From Phenylobacterium sp. (GTDB lineage Bacteria > Pseudomonadota > Alphaproteobacteria > Caulobacterales > Caulobacteraceae), in assembly GCF_030646615.1 (NCBI RefSeq), contig NZ_JAUSLG010000049.1, positions 1-42,686 on the forward strand: a DNA stretch of 42,686 nt. Reading direction: 5' to 3'. The notes under the pieces were generated by a model. That model searched no databases. It was not told the origin of the DNA and saw nothing but the letters and a program-made list of their open reading frames with translations. The position numbers and the translations under genes were made by a program. This document shows, one piece after another, positions 8,480 through 16,699 of the stretch; position 1 is the first letter of the stretch; each line of letters opens with the position of its first letter.

Positions 8480-8574
8480 GGGATGGAGCGTCCTGGTGGC
8501 GAGTTGGGGAGTATATAGCCCGGATTCGCGCCGCAGGGCTGTCGCCTGCGTCAAACAACTGTTCGCAAGGCGTC

Positions 8575-8602
8575 TTGCCCTGGGGCCGCCCGGCGCTAAT
8601 GT
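8575..8602 (+). promoter_or_regulatory. Possible promoter of the acyl-CoA dehydrogenase operon
   Basis: TTGCCC (8575-8580) and TAATGT (8597-8602) are 16 bp apart. The GCTAAT around the second element resembles the Caulobacter -10 GCTANAWC. It is 38 bp before the first start codon. Weak match, suggested by position. Confidence 0.3.
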
Positions 8603-8639
8603 GGCGCGCAAAATCTGCTTACAGCATTGGGAGACCGCC

Positions 8640-9863
8640 ATGGCCGACTTCGGCGCCGGAGAGCTCGACACCTTCAGGTCCGATGTCCGTTCGTGGCTGG
8701 AGACCAACTATCCGGCCGAGCTCCGCGATCCCGCCGCCAAGGTCGATCCCGAAGCCATGTGGGGCGGCCAGGCCTTTCTGGACTCCGACGACCTGCAGAT
8801 CGCCTGGATGCGCACGATGGGCGAGAAGGGCTGGACCGCCCCGACCTGGCCCACCGAATACGGCGGCGGCGGCCTGACCCCCGCCCAGGCCCGCGTCCTG
8901 GACCAGGAGCTGAACTCTGGCCGCTACCGCACGCCGCTGGCCTCGTTCGGCGTCTGGATGCTGGGTCCGGTGCTGCTGGAATATGCCAACGAGGATCAGA
9001 AGCGCGAGCACCTGCCCAAGATCGTCAAGGGCGAGATCCGCTGGTGCCAGGGCTATTCCGAGCCGGGCGCGGGTTCGGACCTCGCCTCACTTCAGACCCG
9101 CTGCGAGGACAAGGGCGACCACTGGCTGATCAATGGCCAGAAGATCTGGACCTCCTACGCCGACAAGGCCGACTGGTGCTTCTGCCTGGTGCGGACCGAC
9201 GCCTCGAAGAAGCATGAAGGGGTCTCCTTCGTGCTGATCGACATGCGGTCCCCCGGCGTCGAGACCCGGCCGATCCAGTTGATCTCCGGCGAGAGCCCCT
9301 TTTGCGAGACCTTCTTCACCGATGTGAAGATCCCCAAGGAAAACCTGGTGGGCAAGGTCAATGGCGGCTGGGAGATCGCCAAACGCCTGCTGCAGTACGA
9401 GCGCCAGAACATCTCCGGCGGCTTCGGCGGCGGCGGTGGGGCCGGCGGCGCCAGCGGCGACCTGGCCCAGGTGGCCAAGACCTATTGCGGCGTGGACGCC
9501 AGCGGGGTGCTCGCCGACACCGACCTGCGCACCCGCATCACCCAGAACAAGATGAACATGCAGTGCCTGGGCCTGACCATCGGCCGGACGGCGGCCGAGG
9601 CCAAGGCCAGCAATGGCCCCAGCGCGGCGGTCTCGATCATCAAGTACGCCGCGGCGACCTTCGCCCAGGAGCGGTCGGAGCTGATGATCGAAGCCATGGG
9701 CCACCAGGGCCTCGGCTGGCAGGGCGACGACTATAAGCCCGGCGAGATCATCGCCACCCGCGGCTGGCTGCGCTCGAAGGGCAATTCTATCGAGGGCGGC
9801 ACCAGCGAAGTGAACCTGAACGTCATCTCCAAGCGCGTGCTGGGGCTGCCCGACCCCAAGTAG
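8640..9863 (+). CDS. Acyl-CoA dehydrogenase, large-type subunit, paralogue 1
   Basis: 407 residues, first of four tandem paralogues that begin MADFG. It has the N-terminal helical domain, the mid beta-domain motif WCQGYSEPGAGSDLASLQT and INGQKIWTS (flavin/acyl-CoA site), and the C-terminal helical domain. Glu254 in 'LLQYER' aligns by eye with the catalytic Glu of isovaleryl-CoA dehydrogenase-type enzymes. The position used in MCAD (IYEGT) reads SIEGGTSE. The RxQFG flavin-contact motif of homotetrameric acyl-CoA dehydrogenases is not seen, which is like large subunits of alpha2beta2 enzymes. Ends LGLPDPK. The substrate is unknown. ATG 8640 follows a GGGAG ribosome-binding site. Confidence 0.9.
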   Translation: MADFGAGELDTFRSDVRSWLETNYPAELRDPAAKVDPEAMWGGQAFLDSDDLQIAWMRTMGEKGWTAPTWPTEYGGGGLTPAQARVLDQELNSGRYRTPLASFGVWMLGPVLLEYANEDQKREHLPKIVKGEIRWCQGYSEPGAGSDLASLQTRCEDKGDHWLINGQKIWTSYADKADWCFCLVRTDASKKHEGVSFVLIDMRSPGVETRPIQLISGESPFCETFFTDVKIPKENLVGKVNGGWEIAKRLLQYERQNISGGFGGGGGAGGASGDLAQVAKTYCGVDASGVLADTDLRTRITQNKMNMQCLGLTIGRTAAEAKASNGPSAAVSIIKYAAATFAQERSELMIEAMGHQGLGWQGDDYKPGEIIATRGWLRSKGNSIEGGTSEVNLNVISKRVLGLPDPK

Positions 9864-9940
9864 CGGGTCGAGCAGAGCCTGCGGCCGCATTTTCGGCTGT
9901 CGGGCGTCCAGACGGGCATTATTTGTAAAGGCGGATTTCC

Positions 9941-11149
9941 ATGGCCGATTTTGGCGGCGATCTCGACACCTTCCGCAGCGAGGCCAAGGCCTGGCTCGAA
10001 GCGAACTTCCCCAAGGCCCTGAAGGGCGATGCGGCCAGCCAGACCGCTGCGGCGGCCGGCGGCAAGGAGAGCCCGGAGGCTCGACAGTGGCGCGAAGCCA
10101 TGGGCGCCAAGGGCTGGGGCGTGCCCACCTGGCCGGCGGAATATGGCGGCGGCGGGCTGTCGCGCCAGGAGGCCCGGGTGCTGGCCGAGGAGATGGCCGC
10201 CATCGGCGCGCGCAATCCCATCGGCGGCATGGGCGTCATGATGTTTGGCCCCACCCTGATCGAATACGGCTCCGAGGAACTGAAGCGCCAGCATCTGCCC
10301 GGCATCGTCACCGGCTCCGTCCGCTGGTGCCAGGGCTATTCCGAGCCGGGCTCGGGCTCGGACCTCGCCTCCCTCCAGACCCGCGCCGAGGACAAGGGCG
10401 ACCACTGGCTGGTCAACGGCCAGAAGATCTGGACCTCGGTCGCCAATCTCGCCGACTGGTGCTTCTGCCTCGTGCGCACCGACACCTCGAAGAAGCATGA
10501 GGGCATCTCCTTCCTGCTGATCGACATGAAGAACCCGGGCGTCGAGGTTCGGCCCATCCTGCTGATCAATGGCGGCTCGCCCTTCTGCGAGACCTTCTTC
10601 ACCGATGTGAAGGTCCCCAAGGACCAGCTGTTCGGCCCGCTGAACGGCGGCTGGACGGTGGCCAAGCGCCTGCTGCAGTTCGAGCGCGACAACATCTCGG
10701 CGGGCCTGGGCGGCGGCAATATCGGCGCGCCGACGGCGGTGATGAGCGTCGAAGACGCGGCCAAGACGTATATCGGCCTCGACGAAACCGGCCGGATCGC
10801 CGACCACGACCTGCGCCGACGGATCATCGAGCATCGCATGGAGGCCCGGGCCTTCCAGCTGACCGTGCGCCGCGCCGCCGACGAGGCCAAGTCGAACGCC
10901 GGGCCCAGCGCCGCCACCTCGATCATGAAGTACGCCGGGGCCAAGATCGCCCAGGATCGCAACGAGCTGATGGTCGAGGCCTTCGGCCACCAGGGCCTGG
11001 GCTGGTCGGGCGAAGGCTATGACGAATCCGAGCTGGCCCTGGTTCGCGCCTGGCTGCGGTCCAAGGGCAATTCCATCGAGGGCGGAACCTCGGAAATCAA
11101 TCTGAACGTGGTCTCGAAGCGGGTGCTTGGCCTGCCTGACCCCAAGTAA
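9941..11149 (+). CDS. Acyl-CoA dehydrogenase, large-type subunit, paralogue 2
   Basis: 402 residues, closest in plan to paralogue 1. Mid-domain motif WCQGYSEPGSGSDLASLQT, LVNGQKIWTS, candidate catalytic Glu248 in 'LLQFER', and the C-terminal SIEGGTSE shared only with paralogue 1. No RxQFG motif. It starts 77 bp after paralogue 1 with an AAAGG-type ribosome-binding site at ATG 9941. As part of the operon it should introduce an alpha,beta double bond into an acyl-CoA thioester and pass electrons to ETF. The substrate cannot be assigned. Confidence 0.9.
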   Translation: MADFGGDLDTFRSEAKAWLEANFPKALKGDAASQTAAAAGGKESPEARQWREAMGAKGWGVPTWPAEYGGGGLSRQEARVLAEEMAAIGARNPIGGMGVMMFGPTLIEYGSEELKRQHLPGIVTGSVRWCQGYSEPGSGSDLASLQTRAEDKGDHWLVNGQKIWTSVANLADWCFCLVRTDTSKKHEGISFLLIDMKNPGVEVRPILLINGGSPFCETFFTDVKVPKDQLFGPLNGGWTVAKRLLQFERDNISAGLGGGNIGAPTAVMSVEDAAKTYIGLDETGRIADHDLRRRIIEHRMEARAFQLTVRRAADEAKSNAGPSAATSIMKYAGAKIAQDRNELMVEAFGHQGLGWSGEGYDESELALVRAWLRSKGNSIEGGTSEINLNVVSKRVLGLPDPK

Positions 11150-11181
11150 GCGGACGACTCCACGAACGCCGAACTTCATGC

Positions 11182-11187
11182 TATAAT
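11182..11187 (+). promoter_or_regulatory. Possible internal -10 element (TATAAT)
   Basis: A perfect TATAAT in an AT-rich island (11179-11209) that stands out in this GC-rich region. It is 36 bp before the third dehydrogenase gene. No good -35 is seen at the normal spacing, so an activator or another sigma factor might be needed, or the match is chance. Confidence 0.35.
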
Positions 11188-11207
11188 AAATCATAACATA
11201 ATGATTT
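11188..11207. promoter_or_regulatory. Perfect inverted repeat AAATCAT-N6-ATGATTT, candidate operator
   Basis: Seven-base perfect arms around a 6-base centre, immediately after the TATAAT and 3 bp before the GGGAG ribosome-binding site of paralogue 3. It would overlap a transcription start from the TATAAT. Size and symmetry suit a dimeric TetR/MarR-type regulator. No regulator gene lies beside it. Confidence 0.45.
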
Positions 11208-11222
11208 TTAGGGAGAATATTC

Positions 11223-12431
11223 ATGGCTGACTTTGGTGGCGCCGATCTCGACGGCTTCCGGACCCAGGCGCGCGAATGGCTTGAGGCCAATTTCCCCAAG
11301 TCCCTGGCCCATGATACCGAAGCCCAGACCCGGGCCATGGCCGGCGGCGCCGAACTCACCGGCGATATGGCCGTCTGGCGCGAGCGGATGGGCGAAAAGG
11401 GCTGGGGCGTCCCCACCTGGCCCGCCCAATACGGCGGCGGCGGCCTTTCGCCCCAGGAAGCCCGGGTGCTGAACCAGGAAATGGCCGCCCTCGGCGCCTG
11501 GAACCCGATCGGCGGCATGGGCGTCGGCATGTTCGGCCCCACCTTGCTGGAATACGGCACCGAAGATCAGAAGAAGGCCTACATCCCCGACATCGTCACC
11601 GGGAAGGTGCGCTGGTGCCAGGGCTTCTCCGAGCCCGGCGCCGGCTCGGACCTCGCCTCGCTCTCGACCCGGGCCGAGGACAAGGGCGACCACTGGCTGG
11701 TCAACGGCCAGAAGATCTGGACCTCCGGCGGCCAGTGGGCGGACATGATCTTCTGCCTGGTGCGCACCGACACCACCAAGAAGCATGAAGGCATCTCCTT
11801 CGTGGTCTTCTCCATGCATCAGCCGGGCGTCGAGGTTCGCCCGATCCGCCTGATCGCCGGCTCCTCGCCCTTCTGCGAGACCTTCTTCACCGACGTGAAG
11901 GTGCCCAAGGAGAACCTGGTCGGCCCGCTGAACGGCGGCTGGACCGTGGCCAAGCGCCTGCTGCAGCACGAGCGCAGCGGCATGGGCGGCCGGGCCGGCG
12001 AAGGCGGCAAGCGCGAGGCGCTCGGCATCGTCGCCAAGAAGTATGTGGGTGAGGACGCGCAGGGCCGCCTGGCCGATCTCGACCTGCGCACCCGCATCGT
12101 CATGAACGACATGGACCTGAAGGCCCTCCAGCAGACCGTCAAGCGCGCGGCCCTGGAAGCCAAGGGCAATTCTGGTCCTTCGGCGACGACCTCGATCATG
12201 AAGAACGCCAACATGAAGGTGGCGCAGGACCGGGCCGAGCTGACCCTGGAGTTCATGGGTCATCAGGGCCTGGGCTGGGAAGGCGAGGATTTCACCGAAG
12301 AAGAGCTGGCCGCCGTGCGCGGCTGGCTGGCTGGCAAGGCGGGCTCGATTTACGGCGGGTCCAATGAGGTGCAGAACAACATCATTTCCAAGCGCATCCT
12401 CGGCCTGCCGGACGCTGCGCCTTCGAAATGA
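11223..12431 (+). CDS. Acyl-CoA dehydrogenase, large-type subunit, paralogue 3
   Basis: 402 residues. It shares the MADFGG start and the motif WCQGFSEPGAGSDLASLST. The candidate catalytic residue is Glu250 in 'LLQHER'. The C-terminus differs from paralogues 1 and 2: SIYGGSNEVQNNIISKRILG, a form also found in paralogue 4. No RxQFG motif. Gene 3 is preceded by the AT-rich island with TATAAT and an inverted repeat, and by a strong GGGAG ribosome-binding site, so it may also be expressed from its own promoter. Confidence 0.9.
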   Translation: MADFGGADLDGFRTQAREWLEANFPKSLAHDTEAQTRAMAGGAELTGDMAVWRERMGEKGWGVPTWPAQYGGGGLSPQEARVLNQEMAALGAWNPIGGMGVGMFGPTLLEYGTEDQKKAYIPDIVTGKVRWCQGFSEPGAGSDLASLSTRAEDKGDHWLVNGQKIWTSGGQWADMIFCLVRTDTTKKHEGISFVVFSMHQPGVEVRPIRLIAGSSPFCETFFTDVKVPKENLVGPLNGGWTVAKRLLQHERSGMGGRAGEGGKREALGIVAKKYVGEDAQGRLADLDLRTRIVMNDMDLKALQQTVKRAALEAKGNSGPSATTSIMKNANMKVAQDRAELTLEFMGHQGLGWEGEDFTEEELAAVRGWLAGKAGSIYGGSNEVQNNIISKRILGLPDAAPSK

Positions 12432-12463
12432 TTACAAGCGACTGATTTTAAAGGAGATATTTA

Positions 12464-13654
12464 ATGGCTGATTTTGGCGGCTCTGATCTGGACGCCTTCC
12501 GCACGGAAGCGCGCGACTGGATCGAAGCCAACTTCCCCAAGTCCCTGAAGGGCAAGGGGGGGATGATGATGCGCGAAGAACGGTCCGAGCCGACTCCGGA
12601 CATGGACGCTTGGCGCAAGGCCATGGGCGAAAAGGGTTGGGGCGTTCCCACCTGGCCGACCCAGTACGGCGGCGGCGGTCTGACCCCGGCGCACGGACGC
12701 ATCATCCAGCAGGAGCTGGGTCGCGTGGGGGCCTACAACCCCATCGGCGGCATGGGCGTCATGATGTTCGGCCCCACCCTGCTGGAATACGGCACCGAGG
12801 CCCAGAAGCAGCAGCACATCCCGCCGATCGTGAAGGGCGAGCTGCAATGGTGCCAGGGCTTCTCCGAGCCTGGCGCGGGTTCCGACCTCGCCTCGCTGCA
12901 GACCCGCGCCGAGGACAAGGGCGACCACTATATCGTCAACGGCCAGAAGATCTGGACCTCGGGCGCCCAGTGGGCCCAGTGGTGCTTCTGCCTGGTGCGC
13001 ACCGACACCACCAAGAAGCATGAAGGCATTTCCTTCGTGCTGTTCCCGATGGATGTCCCCGGCGTCGAAGTCCGCCCGATCCCGCTGATCGCCGGCAATT
13101 CGCCCTTCTGCGAGACCTTCCTGACCGACGTCCGCGTCGAAAAGGACCAGGTGGTCGGCCCGGTCAACGGCGGCTGGACGGTGGCCAAGCGCCTCCTGCC
13201 GCATGAGCGTTCGGGCCTGTCGGGCGCCGGCGGCGGCGGCGGCGGTCGTTCGCTGGTCAAGCTGGCCAAGGAATATGTGGGGTCCGACGAGTCGGGCCGC
13301 CTGGCCGACACCGACCTGCGCACCCGGGTGATCATGAACGAGATCGACGGTCGCGCCTTCCAGCTGACCGCCATGCGCGCCATGGCCGAATCCAAGGCCA
13401 ATTCCGGGCCTTCGGCGGCCACCTCGATCATGAAGAATGCGGGCACCCGCTGGATGCAGGATCGCGCCGAACTGACCATCGAGCTCATGGGCCACCAGGG
13501 CCTGGGCTGGGAAGGCGACGACTTCACCGCCGAAGAGCTGGGCGCCGTGCGCTCCTGGCTGGGTGGCAAGGCGACGACCATCTATGGCGGTTCGCAGGAG
13601 GTGCAGAACAACATCATCTCCAAGCGCATCCTCGGCCTGCCCGACCCGAAATAA
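12464..13654 (+). CDS. Acyl-CoA dehydrogenase, large-type subunit, paralogue 4
   Basis: 396 residues, the closest relative of paralogue 3 within the cluster (both have the IYGG(S)xEVQNNIISKRILGLPD-type ending). Motif WCQGFSEPGAGSDLASLQT; candidate catalytic Glu248 in 'LLPHER', where a proline replaces the usual glutamine; glycine-rich loop after it (SGAGGGGGGRS). It starts 32 bp after paralogue 3 behind AAAGGAG, the best ribosome-binding site in the operon. Same predicted chemistry as the others; the substrate is unknown. Confidence 0.9.
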   Translation: MADFGGSDLDAFRTEARDWIEANFPKSLKGKGGMMMREERSEPTPDMDAWRKAMGEKGWGVPTWPTQYGGGGLTPAHGRIIQQELGRVGAYNPIGGMGVMMFGPTLLEYGTEAQKQQHIPPIVKGELQWCQGFSEPGAGSDLASLQTRAEDKGDHYIVNGQKIWTSGAQWAQWCFCLVRTDTTKKHEGISFVLFPMDVPGVEVRPIPLIAGNSPFCETFLTDVRVEKDQVVGPVNGGWTVAKRLLPHERSGLSGAGGGGGGRSLVKLAKEYVGSDESGRLADTDLRTRVIMNEIDGRAFQLTAMRAMAESKANSGPSAATSIMKNAGTRWMQDRAELTIELMGHQGLGWEGDDFTAEELGAVRSWLGGKATTIYGGSQEVQNNIISKRILGLPDPK

Positions 13655-13687
13655 GCACTCAATAGAATTCATAGGGATTACAATAAG

Positions 13688-14824
13688 ATGGCCGTTCTCA
13701 ACGAAGAACAGACAATGCTCCGCGACGCCGCGAAGAGCTGGGTGCAGGAAAAGTCTCCCGTCACCGCGTTCCGCAAGATGCGCGACAGCGGGGTCGAGCT
13801 TGGCTACGACGCCAACGCCTGGAACGAAATGGCCGAGATGGGCTGGGCCGGGGTGATCATCCCCGAGGAATACGGCGGCTCGGACTTCGGCTACCTCTCC
13901 ATGGGCCTGATCCTGGAGGAAACCGGCCGCACCCTGACCGCGTCTCCGCTGCTGGCCTCTGGCCTGGCCACGGCCTCGGCCCTGGTGCTGGGCGGCTCCG
14001 ACGCCCAGAAGTCGGAATGGCTGCCGAAGATCGCCGGCGGTGAAGTCGTCGGCGCCCTGGCGATCGACGAAGGCGCGCACCACGCGCCGGAAAAGGTCGC
14101 CCTGAAGGCCGAAAAGTCCGGCTCGGGCTACAAGCTGTCGGGCTCCAAGTCCTTCGTGCTGGAAGGCATGGCGGCGGGTCTGCTGGTCGTCTCGGCCCGC
14201 ACCTCGGGCGCGGCCGGCGACACCGACGGGATCACCCTGTTCCTGGTGGCTGGCGACGCCAAGGGCGTGAGCCGCAAGCGTCTGCACCTGGCCGATAGCC
14301 GTGGCGCCGCCAACATCACCTTCGACGGCGTCGAAGTGGGTGAAGACGCCGTTCTGGGCGAAGTCGGCAAGGGCTACGCCCTGCTGGAAAAGACCCTGGA
14401 CCGCGCCCGCGCCGGCCTCTGCGCCGAAATGCTCGGCTCGGCCCTGCAGGCCTTCGAAATCACCCTCGACTACCTCAAGGTCCGGGTGCAGTTCGGCCAG
14501 GTCATCGGCTCCTTCCAGGCCCTGCAGCACCGCGCGGCCAAGATGTTCACCGATCTCGAACTGGCCCGCTCGGCCGTCGAAGCCGCCCTCCAGGCGATCG
14601 ACGCCGACACCCCGGACGTTCCGGAACTGGTCAGCCTGGCCAAGGCCAAGATGGGCGACGTCTTCCATCTGGTGTCCAACGAGATGGTCCAGATGCATGG
14701 CGGCATCGGCATGACCGACGCCCACGACGCGGGCTTCTACATGAAGCGCGCCCGTGCGGCCGAGGCGGCCTTTGGCAACCAGGGCTATCATCGCGACCGC
14801 TACGCCCGCATCCAGGGCTACTAA
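13688..14824 (+). CDS. Acyl-CoA dehydrogenase, small-type (PimD/FadE beta-like) subunit
   Basis: 378 residues and clearly a different subfamily from the four upstream genes. It keeps the flavin-contact motif RVQFG (Arg266) and the C-terminal MHGGIGMT (~336-343). At the position of the large subunits' catalytic 'ER' it reads 'TLDRARAG', so no Glu is visible. This complementarity is known from alpha2beta2 acyl-CoA dehydrogenases of actinobacteria, where one chain supplies the base and the other most FAD contacts. It begins 33 bp after paralogue 4 and ends the operon before a strong terminator. I infer that it is the shared partner of one or more of the large subunits. Confidence 0.85.
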   Translation: MAVLNEEQTMLRDAAKSWVQEKSPVTAFRKMRDSGVELGYDANAWNEMAEMGWAGVIIPEEYGGSDFGYLSMGLILEETGRTLTASPLLASGLATASALVLGGSDAQKSEWLPKIAGGEVVGALAIDEGAHHAPEKVALKAEKSGSGYKLSGSKSFVLEGMAAGLLVVSARTSGAAGDTDGITLFLVAGDAKGVSRKRLHLADSRGAANITFDGVEVGEDAVLGEVGKGYALLEKTLDRARAGLCAEMLGSALQAFEITLDYLKVRVQFGQVIGSFQALQHRAAKMFTDLELARSAVEAALQAIDADTPDVPELVSLAKAKMGDVFHLVSNEMVQMHGGIGMTDAHDAGFYMKRARAAEAAFGNQGYHRDRYARIQGY

Positions 14825-14872
14825 GGCCCGTTCCCCCGGCCTCGGTCGGGGAGACAGGTTCGACCACATGGA

Positions 14873-14898
14873 CCCCCGGCCTCACGGCCGGGGGTTTT
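14873..14898 (+). terminator. Rho-independent terminator of the acyl-CoA dehydrogenase operon
   Basis: A perfect 9-bp GC stem (14873-14881 with 14886-14894), TCAC loop and TTTT tail, 48 bp after the last dehydrogenase stop. The reverse strand has no U-tract, so it serves the plus-strand operon. Confidence 0.85.
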
Positions 14899-14907
14899 CA
14901 TTTGGGC

Positions 14908-16161
14908 TCAGGATTGGGCCGCCTCGGCCTGCAGGCGGTCGATATGCTGGCGGATGTGGGCGGCCTCGGCCGGGGTGCGCGCCAGGGCGATGGCGCGGTC
15001 GAAGGCCTCGCGGGCCTCGGTCCTGCGCTCCAGTTGGAGCAACATGGCGCCCCTCACCCCATGGAAATGGAAATAGGCGGCGAGCCGGTTGGCCAGGGGC
15101 TCGATCAACTCCAGCGCTGCGGCTGGGCCCTCGGTCTTCGACACCGCCACGGCCCGGTTCAGGGTGACCACCGGCGAGGGCATGTGATGCTCCAGGGCCT
15201 GATAGAGGCCGGCGATCTGCGGCCAGTCGGTGTCCTCGGCCCGGGGGGAGCGGGCGTGCAGGGCCGCGATGGCCGCCTGGATCTGGTAGGGGCCGGGCTG
15301 GCGATGGCGAATGGCCTTGTCGATCAGGGCCAGGCCCTCGGCGATCATCTTGCCGTTCCAATGGGTGCGGTCCTGATCCTCCATCAGGATGATCGCCCCG
15401 TCGGCGTCGAAGCGGGCCTGGGCGCGGGCGTGCTGCAGCAGCATCAGGGCGGTCAGGCCCATGATCTCGGCCTCGGCGGGAAACAGGCGCAGCAACAGCC
15501 GCCCCAGGCGGATCGCCTCATCGCAGAGCCCGCTGCGCAGGGGCGCCTCGCCGCCGCTGGCCGAATAGCCCTCGTTGAACAGCAGGTAGACCATGGCCGC
15601 CACCGCCGCCAGGCGCTCGGCCCGCTCCACCGCGCCGGGCGTCTCAAAGGGTGTGCCGGCCTTGGCCACCTTGGCCTTGGCCCTTGTGATCCGCTGCTCC
15701 ATCGCGCTCTCGCCCACCAGAAAGGCCCGGGCGATCTCGGCGACGCTCAAACCACAGACGATCCGCAGGGCGAGCGCGATCTGCTGGGTGGCCGGCAGAT
15801 CGGGATGACAGCAGATGAACAGCAGCCGCAGCACGTCGTCGCGATAGTCGGCCCCGTCCAGCCGCTCCACCAGATCGGCCTCGGCGTCCTCCAGGTCGGA
15901 GATCAGCACCTCCTGCGGCAGCGGCGCCTCGCGGGCCTTGCGACGCACCCCGTCCAGGGCGGCGTTGCGCCCGACGAAGATCAGCCAGGCGGTGGGATCG
16001 CGGGGCGGGCCCTTGTCGGGCCAGTTCCGAAGGGCCCGCAGGCTCGCCTCCTGAAAGGCCTCTTCGGCGATATCCAGGTCGCGGAAATAACGCAGCAGGG
16101 CGGCCATGGCCTGAGGTCGGGCGGCCGCCAGGGCCCCGTCGATCCAGGCCAGGTCGCTCAT
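14908..16161 (-). CDS. ECF42-type RNA polymerase sigma factor with C-terminal TPR-like extension
   Basis: 417 residues. The N-terminal ~180 residues are sigma region 2 (AEEAFQEASLRALRNWP, PTAWLIFVGRNAALD) and region 4 (LSVAEIARAFLVGESAMEQRI). The long C-terminal part (~190-417) is helical and TPR-like, ending in the ALDRAI-type repeats typical of the ECF42 group (DUF6596). ECF42 factors lack an anti-sigma gene and sit with DGPF/YciI-like genes. Here the DGPF gene lies directly upstream, with a 4-base ATGA overlap, so both are translated from one mRNA. A promoter resembling the reported ECF42 target motif lies upstream of the pair, suggesting autoregulation. The inducing signal is unknown. Confidence 0.9.
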   Translation of the reverse strand: MSDLAWIDGALAAARPQAMAALLRYFRDLDIAEEAFQEASLRALRNWPDKGPPRDPTAWLIFVGRNAALDGVRRKAREAPLPQEVLISDLEDAEADLVERLDGADYRDDVLRLLFICCHPDLPATQQIALALRIVCGLSVAEIARAFLVGESAMEQRITRAKAKVAKAGTPFETPGAVERAERLAAVAAMVYLLFNEGYSASGGEAPLRSGLCDEAIRLGRLLLRLFPAEAEIMGLTALMLLQHARAQARFDADGAIILMEDQDRTHWNGKMIAEGLALIDKAIRHRQPGPYQIQAAIAALHARSPRAEDTDWPQIAGLYQALEHHMPSPVVTLNRAVAVSKTEGPAAALELIEPLANRLAAYFHFHGVRGAMLLQLERRTEAREAFDRAIALARTPAEAAHIRQHIDRLQAEAAQS

Positions 16162-16541
16162 TGGCTTACGTCGCTCGGCAGGGCGCTGGAATGGTACACC
16201 CCGATCGGCCGCAGCTCATAGGCGCCGCCGGGATTGGCGCGCCCCAGGTCGCGGGCGATTTCAAGCGCCTGGTCCAGATCGTCGCAGTCGACGATGTAGA
16301 AGCCCAGCAGCTGCTCCTTGGTCTCAGCGAAGGGGCCGTCCAGCACCAGCGGCGGATCGCTGTCCTTGCGCAGGGTGGTCGCCGCCGAGGTGGGCAGCAG
16401 GCGCGCCACCGGCCCCAGCCGGCCCTGCGCCGCCAACCTCTGGTGGACCGCGTCCAGCTTCTCCATGACCGCGTCGTCCTCGGCTTTGGACCAGCCGCCG
16501 ACGATGGCTTCGGCGTGATAGCAAAGGATGGCGTAGAGCAT
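16158..16541 (-). CDS. DGPF/YciI-domain protein, ECF42 partner
   Basis: 127 residues, with the signature 'LDGPFAETKEQLLGFY' that defines DGPF (YCII-related) proteins. It adopts a dimeric ferredoxin-like fold in known relatives. Its biochemical role is not known; in ECF42 loci these proteins are regulatory targets or modulators of the sigma factor. Start ATG 16541, about 27 bp downstream of the candidate ECF42 promoter's -10 element. It is the first gene of the two-gene operon with the sigma factor and overlaps it by 4 bases. Confidence 0.88.
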   Translation of the reverse strand: MLYAILCYHAEAIVGGWSKAEDDAVMEKLDAVHQRLAAQGRLGPVARLLPTSAATTLRKDSDPPLVLDGPFAETKEQLLGFYIVDCDDLDQALEIARDLGRANPGGAYELRPIGVYHSSALPSDVSQ

Positions 16542-16567
16542 GGGCGCGATCTTTCTGTTGATCCAAG

Positions 16568-16594
16568 GACGGGCGATTATGCCTTGGTCCGACA
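16568..16594 (-). promoter_or_regulatory. Candidate ECF42-dependent promoter
   Basis: Reading the minus strand: TGTCGG (16594-16589), 17 bases, then CGTC (16571-16568), 27 bp before the DGPF gene start. As I recall, ECF42 target promoters read TGTCGA in the -35 and CG(A/T)C in the -10, so this differs by one base. It sits between the divergent uppP and the DGPF/sigma pair. Confidence 0.6.
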
Positions 16595-16699
16595 GGGCGT
16601 CAGGAGAAATTGCAGGCTTTCCCCGTCGCGGGCGCCCGGCCGCCTCGCCAAGGGGTGGGATATTCGCTATCGCAGCGGCCTGTACTTTGGGGGGCCGGC

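Noticed and set aside
6476..8518. 680-codon plus-strand open frame opposite the mprF-like gene
   Set aside because: Antisense shadow rich in Gly, His, Gln and Arg, with no domain; the minus-strand gene is a clear family member.
9731..14869. Very long open frames on the minus strand opposite the dehydrogenase genes (609 and 802 codons)
   Set aside because: They mirror the well-supported plus-strand genes, have repetitive compositions expected from high-GC antisense frames, and contain no recognisable domains.
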